Shown here in pieces: positions 23,528-32,072 of a DNA stretch of 33,316 nt (the first letter of the stretch is position 1; each line of letters opens with the position of its first letter). Position numbers and translations under genes: made by a program. Origin of the DNA: Ignavibacteriota bacterium (GTDB taxonomy: Bacteria > Bacteroidota > Ignavibacteria > UBA10030 > UBA6906). The DNA is taken from contig PMBF01000026.1 of NCBI GenBank assembly GCA_003152875.1, positions 23,186-56,501 on the forward strand, read 5' to 3'. The notes beneath the pieces are model-generated. The model was not told the origin of the DNA. It searched no databases and was given only the letters and a program-made list of their open reading frames with translations.

Positions 23528-23575
23528 ACGGCCCTCTCATACGCGCGGAGCTGCGGGGGAGAGGTCACGGGCCGT
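23528..23575. terminator. Possible hairpin after the ara operon core
   Basis: ACGGCCC (23528-23534) pairs with GGGCCGT (23569-23575), with an inner CTCTC/GAGAG helix. There is no T-tract, so it may be an attenuating or processing hairpin rather than an intrinsic terminator. Confidence 0.3.
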
Positions 23576-23682
23576 CATCATAAGCCAGCCCGCCATTCAG
23601 GAGCGGACAGCCGTTGCGATCAGCGGCCTGGGCCGGGGCAACGGGGATGGAGAAGGCTTCCGGGTCTTTTCGGAGGGATACC

Positions 23683-24744
23683 ATGCGCGCAGTGAGGCTT
23701 CACGGTCCGTGCAACCTGCGCCTCGACGACATCCCTGAGCCGGAGCGTCCCGGTCCGGGAGAAGTGATGATCGGCGTCAGGGCTGTGGGTATCTGCGGCA
23801 GCGACCTGCATACGTATCGCAACGCGCGGATCGGGGATACGGCGGTCCCATTCCCTCTCATTCCCGGCCATGAGTTCTCCGGAATCGTTGATGATGCCGG
23901 CGAGCTTCCAACCGACGCAAACGGGAAACCCCTCCTGCCCGGGACCCGCGTAGCAGTGGATCCTGCTCAGCCATGCGGGAAGTGCGAGATGTGCCTGCGC
24001 GGCCATCCCAACCTCTGCACGCAGCTCCATTTTTGCGGTCTGTATCCCGACAACGGGGCGCTTTGCGAGCGGATTCGCGTTCCCGCATCGACCTGCTTTC
24101 CACTCCCTGATGGCTTGGACGCCGCGGCCGGAGCGATGCTCGAGCCGCTGGGCGTCGCGCTGCACTCTGTGAACCTCGCCCGGCTGCACAAAGGTGACTC
24201 CGTGTCGGTCCATGGCGGCGGACCGATCGGGCTGCTCATCCTTCAGGCGGCACGCCTTGCAGGGGCAGGGCCCCTGTTTGTGTCTGAGCCGCTCTCCTGG
24301 AGACGCGAGCTGGCGGAGCGATTCGGGGCGGTCACTCTCGACCCTGCAGCAGGCGATGTGCCCCGGGCGATTGCCGGGAAAACCGGCGGCAGGGGAGTGG
24401 ATGTGGCGTTCGAAGCCGGGTGGGCCGGGCCCCTTGCCCAGGAAGCCGCGGAAACTGTCCGTCACGGGGGGACGGTCATGCTCGTCGGGATCCCCGAGGA
24501 CGACGGTTTCACACTCAAGCACTCCACGGCGCGGCGGAAAGGGTTGACGCTCCTCTTCGTCCGCAGGATGAAACATACCTATCCGGAGGCGATCAGGCTT
24601 GTGGAACGTGGCCTTGTCGATGTCGCTTCTCTCATCACCCATCGGTTCCCGCTCGAACGGGCGCCCGAGGCCTTTGCGCTCAATGACGGCTACCTCGACC
24701 GTGTGGTCAAGGTGATCATCGATCTCCGCAGCCGCCCCTCCTGA
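23683..24744 (+). CDS. Zinc-dependent medium-chain alcohol/polyol dehydrogenase
   Basis: A 353-residue cytoplasmic NAD(P)-dependent dehydrogenase of the MDR superfamily. The start MRAVRLHG at 23683 has GGAGGG six bases upstream; the track start is 23 codons too early. Catalytic zinc ligands are visible at Cys38 ([10 protein letters not shown]) and His63/Glu64 (PGHEFSG). Structural zinc cysteines are at 98, 101, 104 and 112 ([15 protein letters not shown]). The Rossmann motif is [19 protein letters not shown]. Sorbitol/threonine dehydrogenase-like members share this layout, and the substrate cannot be read from motifs. Position between the ara genes and a GH51 arabinofuranosidase suggests a sugar or polyol substrate such as an arabinitol or aldose, but this is inference. 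Confidence 0.9.
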   Translation: MRAVRLHGPCNLRLDDIPEPERPGPGEVMIGVRAVGICGSDLHTYRNARIGDTAVPFPLIPGHEFSGIVDDAGELPTDANGKPLLPGTRVAVDPAQPCGKCEMCLRGHPNLCTQLHFCGLYPDNGALCERIRVPASTCFPLPDGLDAAAGAMLEPLGVALHSVNLARLHKGDSVSVHGGGPIGLLILQAARLAGAGPLFVSEPLSWRRELAERFGAVTLDPAAGDVPRAIAGKTGGRGVDVAFEAGWAGPLAQEAAETVRHGGTVMLVGIPEDDGFTLKHSTARRKGLTLLFVRRMKHTYPEAIRLVERGLVDVASLITHRFPLERAPEAFALNDGYLDRVVKVIIDLRSRPS

Positions 24745-24835
24745 TGAGCCGGGCAATCGCCGGCGCAAACGCGGGCAGGCTCCGAGCGGATCCATCAACA
24801 CGTACCCATCCTCAAGCATGAGAAGGAATCCCGCA

Positions 24836-26398
24836 ATGAACCAGAAACATATGCTGACGACGGGACGTGCCGTCAGGCTGGCCGCCGCTGTCATTCTCCC
24901 CATCCTCCTGGCGCAGGCGCAAACCCGGATCGTCGTCAACGAGGCCGCGGCCCGCGACACCATCAGCCGTCACATCTACGGGAATTTCTCCGAGCACCTC
25001 GGGCGATGCATCTACGGCGGGTTCTACGTCGGAGAGGGGAACACGAAGATCCCGAACGTCCGCGGCATCCGGAAGGACGTTGTGGAAGCGCTGAAAAAGA
25101 TCAGGCTCCCGAATCTTCGGTGGCCGGGGGGCTGCTTCGCGGATACCTACCACTGGAAAGACGGCATCGGCCCGAAAACCCAGCGTCCGACCATGGTGAA
25201 CACGTGGTGGGGGGGAGTGACCGAAGACAACAGCTTCGGAACCCATGAGTTCCTCGACATGTGCGAACAGATCGGCACGGAGCCCTACTTCACCGGCAAC
25301 ATCGGGAGCGGTACGGTACAGGAGCTCATGCAATGGGTCCAGTATGTTAATTTCGACGGCATCAGCCCGATGTCGAGCCTGAGGGCAGCTAACGGTCATG
25401 AGAAGCCCTGGCATGTGAAGTACTGGGCCCTCGGCAATGAAGCCTGGGGCTGCGGAGGCAATATGACAGCGGAACACTACTCCGACATCTACCGGCTGAA
25501 TGCGACGTTTGTCGCTTCCACCGGGCCCGAGCCGCTGTTCAGGATCGCCTCCGGAGCCAGTTCGGACGACTACCACTGGACAGAGGTCCTGATGACCCGG
25601 GTCCCTCACTGGATGCTGCAGGGAATCGCCCTCCATCACTATTCCGTCATTGATTGGAACAAGAAGAGTTCGGCCACCGGATTCACGGAGCAGGAGTACT
25701 TCGCAACCATGAAACAGGCCCTTCGCATGGAGGAGCTGATCGCGAAACATACAGCCATCATGGACAAGACCGATCCCGACCGGAAAGTGGCCCTCGTCGT
25801 GGACGAGTGGGGAGGGTGGTATGATGTGGAGCCGGGGACCAACCCTGCTTTTCTCTACCAGCAGAACTCCATGCGCGATGCCATGATTGCCGGAGTCACG
25901 CTCAATATCTTCAACAACCATTGTGACCGGGTCAAGATGGCCAACCTGGCCCAGACGGTAAACGTCCTCCAGGCGGTCGTGCTGACCAGCGAAGAGAAGA
26001 TGGTCGTCACACCGACCTACCATGTGATGGAAATGTACACGGTGCATCATGATGCCGTTCGGCTGCCCGTTGAAGTGACCGCCGCGCCGTTTACGCTGGG
26101 CGGGGAAAGCCTCCCCGCTCTCTCCGTATCGGCATCGAAGGACCAGCGGGGGGTCGTGCATATCTCCCTGGTGAACATCGATGCGGAACAGGCGCACGAT
26201 GCCGCTCTCGAGATCCACGGCACAACGCTCAGGTCGGTCAGCGGCCGCATTCTCACCTCCGGCAGGGTTCAGGACCACAACACGTTCGACGCACCGGAGA
26301 ACGTGAAGCCTGCGCCCTTCACCGGCGCGAGAGTCGAGGGAAGCACCGTGAAACTCCGGATTCCGCCGGTGTCCGTGGTCGTTCTGTCCCTCGAGTAA
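24836..26398 (+). CDS. Secreted GH51 alpha-L-arabinofuranosidase
   Basis: A 520-residue glycosidase that releases alpha-L-arabinofuranose from arabinan, arabinoxylan or oligosaccharides. The start MNQKHMLTT at 24836 is supported by GAAGGA nine bases upstream and yields a signal peptide to about residue 28 (ending LAQAQ). GH51 features are [36 protein letters not shown], the acid/base Glu202 in [12 protein letters not shown] and the nucleophile Glu324 in [10 protein letters not shown]. The C-terminal beta domain ends [12 protein letters not shown] as in the family. Most GH51 enzymes are cytoplasmic, so the signal peptide points to a periplasmic or exported form. It lies in line with the ara operon and the following GH127 gene. 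Confidence 0.96.
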   Translation: MNQKHMLTTGRAVRLAAAVILPILLAQAQTRIVVNEAAARDTISRHIYGNFSEHLGRCIYGGFYVGEGNTKIPNVRGIRKDVVEALKKIRLPNLRWPGGCFADTYHWKDGIGPKTQRPTMVNTWWGGVTEDNSFGTHEFLDMCEQIGTEPYFTGNIGSGTVQELMQWVQYVNFDGISPMSSLRAANGHEKPWHVKYWALGNEAWGCGGNMTAEHYSDIYRLNATFVASTGPEPLFRIASGASSDDYHWTEVLMTRVPHWMLQGIALHHYSVIDWNKKSSATGFTEQEYFATMKQALRMEELIAKHTAIMDKTDPDRKVALVVDEWGGWYDVEPGTNPAFLYQQNSMRDAMIAGVTLNIFNNHCDRVKMANLAQTVNVLQAVVLTSEEKMVVTPTYHVMEMYTVHHDAVRLPVEVTAAPFTLGGESLPALSVSASKDQRGVVHISLVNIDAEQAHDAALEIHGTTLRSVSGRILTSGRVQDHNTFDAPENVKPAPFTGARVEGSTVKLRIPPVSVVVLSLE

Positions 26399-26405
26399 TC
26401 GATGA

Positions 26406-26524
26406 CCCGGTCAGACCGTTCGGTTCGACCGTTTGGCCAGACCGGGCAGCCTGAGGCTTCCGACCGAAAGCCGGTCGATCAAGGTCTTCAGATGTGTCGT
26501 CCTGGGAGATCACAACTGTCTCCC
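26406..26524. repeat. Cluster of short repeats and hairpins between GH51 and GH127 genes
   Basis: CCCGGTC/GACCGGG (26406-26412 and 26440-26446) encloses repeats of GACCGTT at 13-bp spacing. CGACCG/CGGTCG forms a perfect 6-bp hairpin with a 5-nt loop (26461-26477). GGGAGA/TCTCCC forms another with a 9-nt loop (26504-26524). None has a T-tract. They fill most of the 226-bp gap and may control or process the transcript. Confidence 0.45.
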
Positions 26525-26624
26525 TGCACATGTCCCGGATCAACCGCACGGGCCTGACTTTCAGACACGCGTTCTACTCTCGAGGCGTCCGGGGTTTTCC
26601 AGCCTGTGAAAGCACGAGGTGTCC

Positions 26625-29000
26625 ATGAAGAGGCAATTGCTCGTCGTCCTGACCTGCGGCCTCTTGGTCGCAGCCGTCGCCGCCAGGTCGCAAACCTATA
26701 TTCCCGACGCGTGGAACAGGGGGATGATTGTCGCACCGCAGGTACGGCTGAAAGCCTTCGCGTTCCCCCTTTCCGATGTACGCTTGCTGGAGAGTCCATT
26801 TTTGAGAGCCATGCAGCTGGATGCGCGCTACCTCCTGGAGCTGGAGCCCGACCGCCTGCTCCATCGCTTCCGCCTGCATGCCGGACTTCCTCCCAGGGGA
26901 GAGATCTACGGCGGATGGGAGCAGGAGTCGATCTCCGGGCATTCCCTTGGGCACTATCTCTCTGCCTGCGCGCTCATGTACTCCGCCTCGGGTGACGCGC
27001 GCTTCAAGCAGAGGGTCGACTATATCGTCAACGAGCTGGCGCTTTGTCAGGACGCCAGGCGCACGGGTTACGTGGGGGGCATCCCGGGCGAGGATACGAT
27101 CTTCGCGCAAGTTGCCCGCGGCGAGATCAGAGCGGCGGGCTTCGATCTCAACGGCGGCTGGGTTCCGTGGTACACCACCCACAAACTCATGGCCGGACTG
27201 CTTGATGCCTGGCTCCACGCGGGCAACGCGAAAGCCCTCGTCATTGCCTCCCGGCTGGGTGACTGGATCGGGAAGGAGCTTCAGGCGCTTGACTCAGGCG
27301 ACATCCAGCGCATGCTTGCCTGCGAACACGGGGGGATGAATGAGGTGCTCGCAAACCTGTACGGCATCACCGGCGACTTGCGGTACCTGGAGCTCTCCAG
27401 AAAATTCCACCACAGGGCCATGCTCGATCCGCTTGCAGCGCGACAGGACTCCCTGCCCGGCAAACATGCAAATACACAGATCCCTAAAATCATCGGCTGC
27501 GCGCGGCGCTACGAGCTGACAGCCGACGAGCGCGACCACACCATCGCCGAATTCTTCTGGGAGTCGATGGTCAAACACCATTCCTACGTCATCGGTGGAA
27601 ACAGCGACTATGAGTCCTTGGGGGAAGAGGGGAAGCTCTCGGACCGGTTGAGCGACAACACGTGCGAAACCTGCAATACCTACAACATGCTCAAGCTCAC
27701 CGGACATCTCTTCTGCATGAATCCGCACGCCCGCTACGCCGACTACTACGAGCGCGCCCTCTACAACCAGATTCTTGCCTCTCAGAACCCGGCCGACGGG
27801 ATGATGTGCTACTACTCACCCCTCCGCCCGGGGGCGAAGAAGGAGTACAGCACGAAGTTTGACGCCTTCTGGTGCTGCGTGGGCACGGGCATGGAAAACC
27901 ATGCGAAGTACGGCGGTGACATCTACTTCAGGGGCGCCGACGGTAGCCTCTACATGAACCTCTTCGTCCCATCGGAATTGCAGTGGAAGGAAAAGGGTGT
28001 TGTGGTCCGGCAGGAGAGCCGCTTTCCCTTCAGCGATACCGTCCACCTGGCAGTGCTGACTGACAAGCCCGCGTCGATTTCGCTTCGTATCCGCGTTCCG
28101 TACTGGGCGGAGCATGGGATGACGATCAGCGTCAACGGCCTCTCCAGCGCCGTCGTCCCGGACAGCACCGGGTACACGACTATCCTCCGCACATGGCGAG
28201 GCAGTGACCGGATCACGCTGGTCATCCCGATGTCCGTACGGACGGAGACAATGCCCGACAATCCCAACCGCATCGCCTTCATGGTTGGACCGCTTGTCCT
28301 TGCCGGCGCGCTGGGGACCGCACAGCCGGACGACCTTGACGGGGTGCCGGTGCTTGTGGCGGACAGGGGTCCTGTGACAAGCCTGATCAGGCCTGTCGGC
28401 GGACAGAGATTCGCATTTTCGACCGGTGGCATCGGACGCCCGGCCGATATCACCTTGATACCGTACTTTACGGTACATGGACAGTACACTTCAGTCTACT
28501 GGGACCTCATGTCGGAAGCCGGGTGGACGGAGCGGAAGGCTGCAAATGCCACCGAAAGAACGCGCCGCGCGGTAATCGATGCGCGCACAGTCGACAATGC
28601 GGGAATCGGGGACACGCTCCCTGAGCGGGATCACAACCTCAAGGGGGAAAAGACGGGGGCTGGCGATGCCATGGGCCGGAAGTACAGACACGCCACCGGC
28701 GGCGGCTGGTTCTCATTCGACATGAAGGTGCTCCCAGGCCGGGCCCAGGAACTGCTCTGCACGTACTGGGGGAGTGATGCCCGCGGACGGGTCTTCGATA
28801 TCCTCGTGGACGGCGTCAGGATAGCCACCCAGGCGCTGGAGAGCAACAAGCCGAAATCCTTCTTCGACGCTGTCTATGAGATTCCCGCATCCCTTATAGG
28901 TGAGAAAGGGGTCGTGAACGTGAAGTTCCAGGCGCAGCCCGGCAAGATCGCCGGCGGTCTGTTCGGATGCAGAATCCTGAAGAAGGACAATGAAAGGTAA
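26625..29000 (+). CDS. Secreted GH127/GH146-type beta-L-arabinofuranosidase (DUF1680)
   Basis: A 791-residue enzyme expected to release beta-L-arabinofuranose, as found on extensin-type glycoproteins and some pectins. ATG 26625 with GAGG upstream is preferred over the track's GTG two codons earlier. A signal peptide ends around ARSQ (about 23). The alpha/alpha barrel includes GWEQESISGHSLGHYLSACA, GGWVPWYTTHKLMAGLLDAW and CEHGGMNEVLANLY. The zinc-thiolate catalytic site is clear: Glu348 and Cys350 in NTCETCNTYNMLKL, and Cys417/Cys418 in FWCCVGTGMENHAKYG, the same arrangement as HypBA1. C-terminal beta domains follow, ending in a segment (FDILVDGVRIATQAL) like the accessory domain of DUF1680 proteins. 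It is followed 32 bp later by the T9SS protein gene. Confidence 0.94.
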   Translation: MKRQLLVVLTCGLLVAAVAARSQTYIPDAWNRGMIVAPQVRLKAFAFPLSDVRLLESPFLRAMQLDARYLLELEPDRLLHRFRLHAGLPPRGEIYGGWEQESISGHSLGHYLSACALMYSASGDARFKQRVDYIVNELALCQDARRTGYVGGIPGEDTIFAQVARGEIRAAGFDLNGGWVPWYTTHKLMAGLLDAWLHAGNAKALVIASRLGDWIGKELQALDSGDIQRMLACEHGGMNEVLANLYGITGDLRYLELSRKFHHRAMLDPLAARQDSLPGKHANTQIPKIIGCARRYELTADERDHTIAEFFWESMVKHHSYVIGGNSDYESLGEEGKLSDRLSDNTCETCNTYNMLKLTGHLFCMNPHARYADYYERALYNQILASQNPADGMMCYYSPLRPGAKKEYSTKFDAFWCCVGTGMENHAKYGGDIYFRGADGSLYMNLFVPSELQWKEKGVVVRQESRFPFSDTVHLAVLTDKPASISLRIRVPYWAEHGMTISVNGLSSAVVPDSTGYTTILRTWRGSDRITLVIPMSVRTETMPDNPNRIAFMVGPLVLAGALGTAQPDDLDGVPVLVADRGPVTSLIRPVGGQRFAFSTGGIGRPADITLIPYFTVHGQYTSVYWDLMSEAGWTERKAANATERTRRAVIDARTVDNAGIGDTLPERDHNLKGEKTGAGDAMGRKYRHATGGGWFSFDMKVLPGRAQELLCTYWGSDARGRVFDILVDGVRIATQALESNKPKSFFDAVYEIPASLIGEKGVVNVKFQAQPGKIAGGLFGCRILKKDNER

Positions 29001-29032
29001 CTCCCATCCTGGAAGCATGCAGAGGAGGAACT

Positions 29033-31267
29033 ATGAACGCCCAGATCCGTTCATTAATCGTGCTGAGCTTCGCGGTTGTTTCTACGAGCACGCTGAGTGC
29101 CCAGGTGATTACCATTGCCGCCGCGGATGTCCGGAATCAAATGGTTCCCGGTAACACGCTTGTGAACCACAACGACTCCGTGACCATCTCACTCAATATC
29201 GGTGCGCCGGGAGCCTCATCATGGGATTTCAGCGGACTGAAATCCAGCGCCATCCAGACACTGACCAGCGTTCCTGTTGCCGGGACGCCGTTTGTCAGCC
29301 AGTTTCCCGGCTCCACACACGCGTTCCAGACCACCGTGACCGTGAATTTTTCGGGGACGAATGTCACGGGGACTGCGTACCAGTACCTGAAGCTCGGGAC
29401 GCACCTCCTGAACCCCGGGCTTGAAGGGAGTGGACAGTTGATTCCCGGGTTGTCGGGGACGATCACGAACACCAACGTCCCCATCGACACAATGTACTTT
29501 CTCCCCTTAACCCTCGGGACAACCTGGAGATCCGCCTACACCGCCACGTCCGTGATCGCGCTGAACGGAGCGGAGTTTCAAAGGACAACGAAAAGCCATG
29601 CAATCACCTATGTTGCTGATGCATACGGTCCGATGGTCATTCCCGGCGGGTCCGTCCATCAGGCGCTCCGCTTCCGGAAGGTAGATATCAACTCCGTCAA
29701 CACCCTGGTCGGCTACATGTTTCTTGCCCGCGACGGTGCATCGGTCCAGATGCTCGCTGCCGATGTGACGCAGCCCGATAACGGCCTTATCAGAGTCGTC
29801 GGGGTTCAGTGGACCGGCGCGTCAATCACGCTCCCGCCTGAAATGGCACTCAGCCCCGGCAGCTTCAATGTTGGCCCTTCTGCGGGTACCGTCTATGCAC
29901 GGGTCATCAATATGGGCGACGGCGCGCTGACCTGGTCGACGACCGACAACGACGGCGCCTGGCTTGTCTCCGGCAACGGCCGCAAAGACACGATCGCCAT
30001 CGCCTACGGCGCGAATACGGCAACCGCTCCACGAACCGGGACGGTGACCGTTACCAGCAACGGGGTGAACAGCCCTCTCACCATTACGGTCACACAGGAA
30101 GGCGTCCCCATTCTGCCTGTCCTGGATGTCAGGCCGGCTGAAGTCCATGCCTCATGGCAGGGCGGCTCATCGGAAATCTCCATAAGGAACGCCGGCAACG
30201 GCAGCTTGAGCTGGAAAGCCGAATCGGATCAAACCTGGGCGGCTATCGCCGGAGGAGCCGCCGGCGTCGACTCGGGCAAGGTCACCGTCTCCCTGTCAGC
30301 CAATGCCTCGACCGTCCCGCGCACGGCCACCATCACCGTGACGTCCTCCGGGGCAGCAGGGAGCCCCGGGAAGGTTACGATCACGCAGGACTCCTGCGAG
30401 GCCCCCGGCGTGCCGACTCTGCTCTCGCCGGCCAGCGGAGAGACCATCAGGGCTGATACGGTGCGCCTGAGGTGGCACCCGGGGGTGAGGACGGCATCCA
30501 CCTACTGGCTCGAGAGCGCCGTAGATTCTCCGGGCGCCCGCGTCAAGATGGATTCCACACTCACAATCACTTCTTCCACACTTCGCGGGCTCGTCCCCGG
30601 CATGACCTACTGGTGGCATGTTCGCGAGAAAAATCCGACCGGTTGGGGTCCGTTCGGCGTCATCCGGAAGTTCTCAAGGCTGTTGAACACCCCCGGTGCA
30701 GTGACACTCGTCTCTCCGGCTGATGACTCTTATCTTGCAGGCGATACGGTCCGCCTCATCTGGAAACGGAGTGCGCCACCGGTGAACGGATACTGCCTTG
30801 AGCTCGCGGCCGATTCCACTTTCACCTCGGGTTTTGCCGATTCGTCACTCACTGACTCCGCGTACATTGCGAGGCGTCTCCTCAAGGGAACATCCTACTG
30901 GTGGCGGGTGAAAGCCGGCAATCTGGCAGGTTGGGGGATCTACAGCCAGGCCTGGAAGTTCTCGCTCAGCCTCACCTGGATTGCTCGGCATGAGGATGTC
31001 CCTGAAAGCTTCCAGCTCTATCAAAACTTCCCCAATCCTTTCAACCCGTCAACCACGATCCTCTACTCTCTCCCTGAACGATCAAGCGTGGTTCTGACGG
31101 TGGTCAACACCCTGGGCCAGCAGGTCGCGGAGCTTGCCCGCGGCGACATGGAGCGCGGTCTCCACGAAGCACGCTTCGACGGAACAGGGCTGGCTTCAGG
31201 CATCTATTTCTGCAAGCTCATGGCGGGTCGTCATATGGCCACCCGGGCCATGCTCTATATGAAATAA
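29033..31267 (+). CDS. T9SS-exported protein with BACON-like and Fn3-like domains
   Basis: A 744-residue surface or secreted protein. The ribosome-binding site AGAGGAGGAACT is excellent. A signal peptide (about 1-23, ending LSAQ) is followed by an N-terminal region (about 25-260) I do not recognise. Two BACON-like repeats follow (about 263-355 and 362-455; e.g. NMGDGALTWSTTDNDGAW and NAGNGSLSWKAESDQTW). Two Fn3-like modules come next, with repeated signatures TYWWHVREKNPTGWG and SYWWRVKAGNLAGWG (about 458-655). The last 87 residues are a type A sorting domain, QNFPNPFNPSTTILYSLPE to the C-terminus. BACON domains are often linked to glycan or mucin binding, so a carbohydrate-binding role with the arabinosidases is plausible. 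There is no catalytic motif. It is probably cotranscribed with the GH127 gene. Confidence 0.9.
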   Translation: MNAQIRSLIVLSFAVVSTSTLSAQVITIAAADVRNQMVPGNTLVNHNDSVTISLNIGAPGASSWDFSGLKSSAIQTLTSVPVAGTPFVSQFPGSTHAFQTTVTVNFSGTNVTGTAYQYLKLGTHLLNPGLEGSGQLIPGLSGTITNTNVPIDTMYFLPLTLGTTWRSAYTATSVIALNGAEFQRTTKSHAITYVADAYGPMVIPGGSVHQALRFRKVDINSVNTLVGYMFLARDGASVQMLAADVTQPDNGLIRVVGVQWTGASITLPPEMALSPGSFNVGPSAGTVYARVINMGDGALTWSTTDNDGAWLVSGNGRKDTIAIAYGANTATAPRTGTVTVTSNGVNSPLTITVTQEGVPILPVLDVRPAEVHASWQGGSSEISIRNAGNGSLSWKAESDQTWAAIAGGAAGVDSGKVTVSLSANASTVPRTATITVTSSGAAGSPGKVTITQDSCEAPGVPTLLSPASGETIRADTVRLRWHPGVRTASTYWLESAVDSPGARVKMDSTLTITSSTLRGLVPGMTYWWHVREKNPTGWGPFGVIRKFSRLLNTPGAVTLVSPADDSYLAGDTVRLIWKRSAPPVNGYCLELAADSTFTSGFADSSLTDSAYIARRLLKGTSYWWRVKAGNLAGWGIYSQAWKFSLSLTWIARHEDVPESFQLYQNFPNPFNPSTTILYSLPERSSVVLTVVNTLGQQVAELARGDMERGLHEARFDGTGLASGIYFCKLMAGRHMATRAMLYMK

Positions 31268-31429
31268 GTCAAGCGTTCGATACCCGGCTCCTGTCCTTGT
31301 TGGCCGCAGGCCGGCCTCCGCGTAACAGTAACGTGAGATTACAGAAAACGGGAAAGGGCTTCCTGCTATTGAGGAGTCGTATCTATACGGTTTGATAGAA
31401 TGGTCGCGTTTTCCCCTATTCTGGAGCAA

Positions 31430-31453
31430 TTGGGGGTGTATTTGGGGGTGTAT
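31430..31453. repeat. Tandem 12-bp repeat TTGGGGGTGTAT
   Basis: Two perfect head-to-tail copies (31430-31441, 31442-31453) are followed by a degenerate third (TTGGTAGGGGTGCAT). They lie just before the cysteine-containing gene. Similar G-rich tandem motifs are often seen at ends of integrase-mobilised islands, but no integrase or tRNA is present here. Confidence 0.75.
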
Positions 31454-31475
31454 TGTTGGTAGGGGTGCATTTGGC

Positions 31476-31922
31476 ATGGCGATTGTTTACATTCTCAGCA
31501 TGTTCATCTCTCGACGGCATATCCGGGCAATCGGACGAACCCTCGCCCTGTTTCTCCTGGTGGCGAATTCCGGGTTCACGCTGGTCCTCCATTCCTGCAT
31601 GATTGAGATGTCCTGCTGCGATGGCTCCATGGCGACAAGCACACTCGGGCATGCCGGCACCGGGGCAGCCACTCTCGCGAGGCCAGGAGCCCCGTGTTGC
31701 GCCGTGACGGTCGCCGGGGGAGTGAGCTCCAACCCGATTGTGACCGATCGGACGACGAGCACGGTGACTCAAAAACCTTGTGTTCCAGGAGAATCGGCCC
31801 ACCAGCCCTCTGGCGCCGGCTTGATCTCAAGAGCCTCTTCACGGATCCCTTCACATGCTACCCCTCGTGTTGAACCACCCTCAGTGGAGAAGTACATCCT
31901 CAACGCAAGCCTTTTGATCTGA
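31476..31922 (+). CDS. Small Cys-rich membrane/secreted protein preceding efflux gene
   Basis: A hypothetical protein of about 148 residues. The start is uncertain. MAIVYILSM at 31476 is used, since the track start runs through the tandem repeat and its first 28 residues look non-coding. One hydrophobic segment (TLALFLLVANSGFTLVLH) is followed by cysteine clusters HSCMIEMSCCDG and APCCAV and a single later Cys, then a Ser/Pro-rich tail. Small proteins with a hydrophobic N-terminus and Cys-pair motifs are often found before CusC/TolC-type heavy-metal efflux genes in Bacteroidota. A metal-related role is thus possible but unproven. It lies 150 bp upstream of the TolC-like gene on the same strand. 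Confidence 0.6.
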   Translation: MAIVYILSMFISRRHIRAIGRTLALFLLVANSGFTLVLHSCMIEMSCCDGSMATSTLGHAGTGAATLARPGAPCCAVTVAGGVSSNPIVTDRTTSTVTQKPCVPGESAHQPSGAGLISRASSRIPSHATPRVEPPSVEKYILNASLLI

Positions 31923-31947
31923 TCCCACACTCCAGTACCCTGGCGGC

Positions 31948-31963
31948 AGGGAGGGCCCTCCCT
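31948..31963. promoter_or_regulatory. Perfect 16-bp palindrome
   Basis: AGGGAGGGCCCTCCCT is a perfect palindrome in the 150-bp gap between the Cys-rich gene and the TolC-like gene. It could be a repressor operator for the efflux gene or a short GC hairpin. No T-tract follows. Confidence 0.4.
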
Positions 31964-32072
31964 TCGTGCCGTCCCGCACGCAGAATTCCCCTGCAGGTCG
32001 GGAGCACTCGTCGCTGACCCGGCGCTCTGCAGGTGTGACTGTGGCCAATCACATACCTGGAGTGTGCTGCAC

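Noticed and set aside
21954-23540. 528-codon minus-strand ORF
   Set aside because: Shadow of the isomerase gene, which has family motifs and operon context.
24812-26278. 488-codon minus-strand ORF
   Set aside because: Shadow of the GH51 gene; catalytic motifs are on the plus strand.
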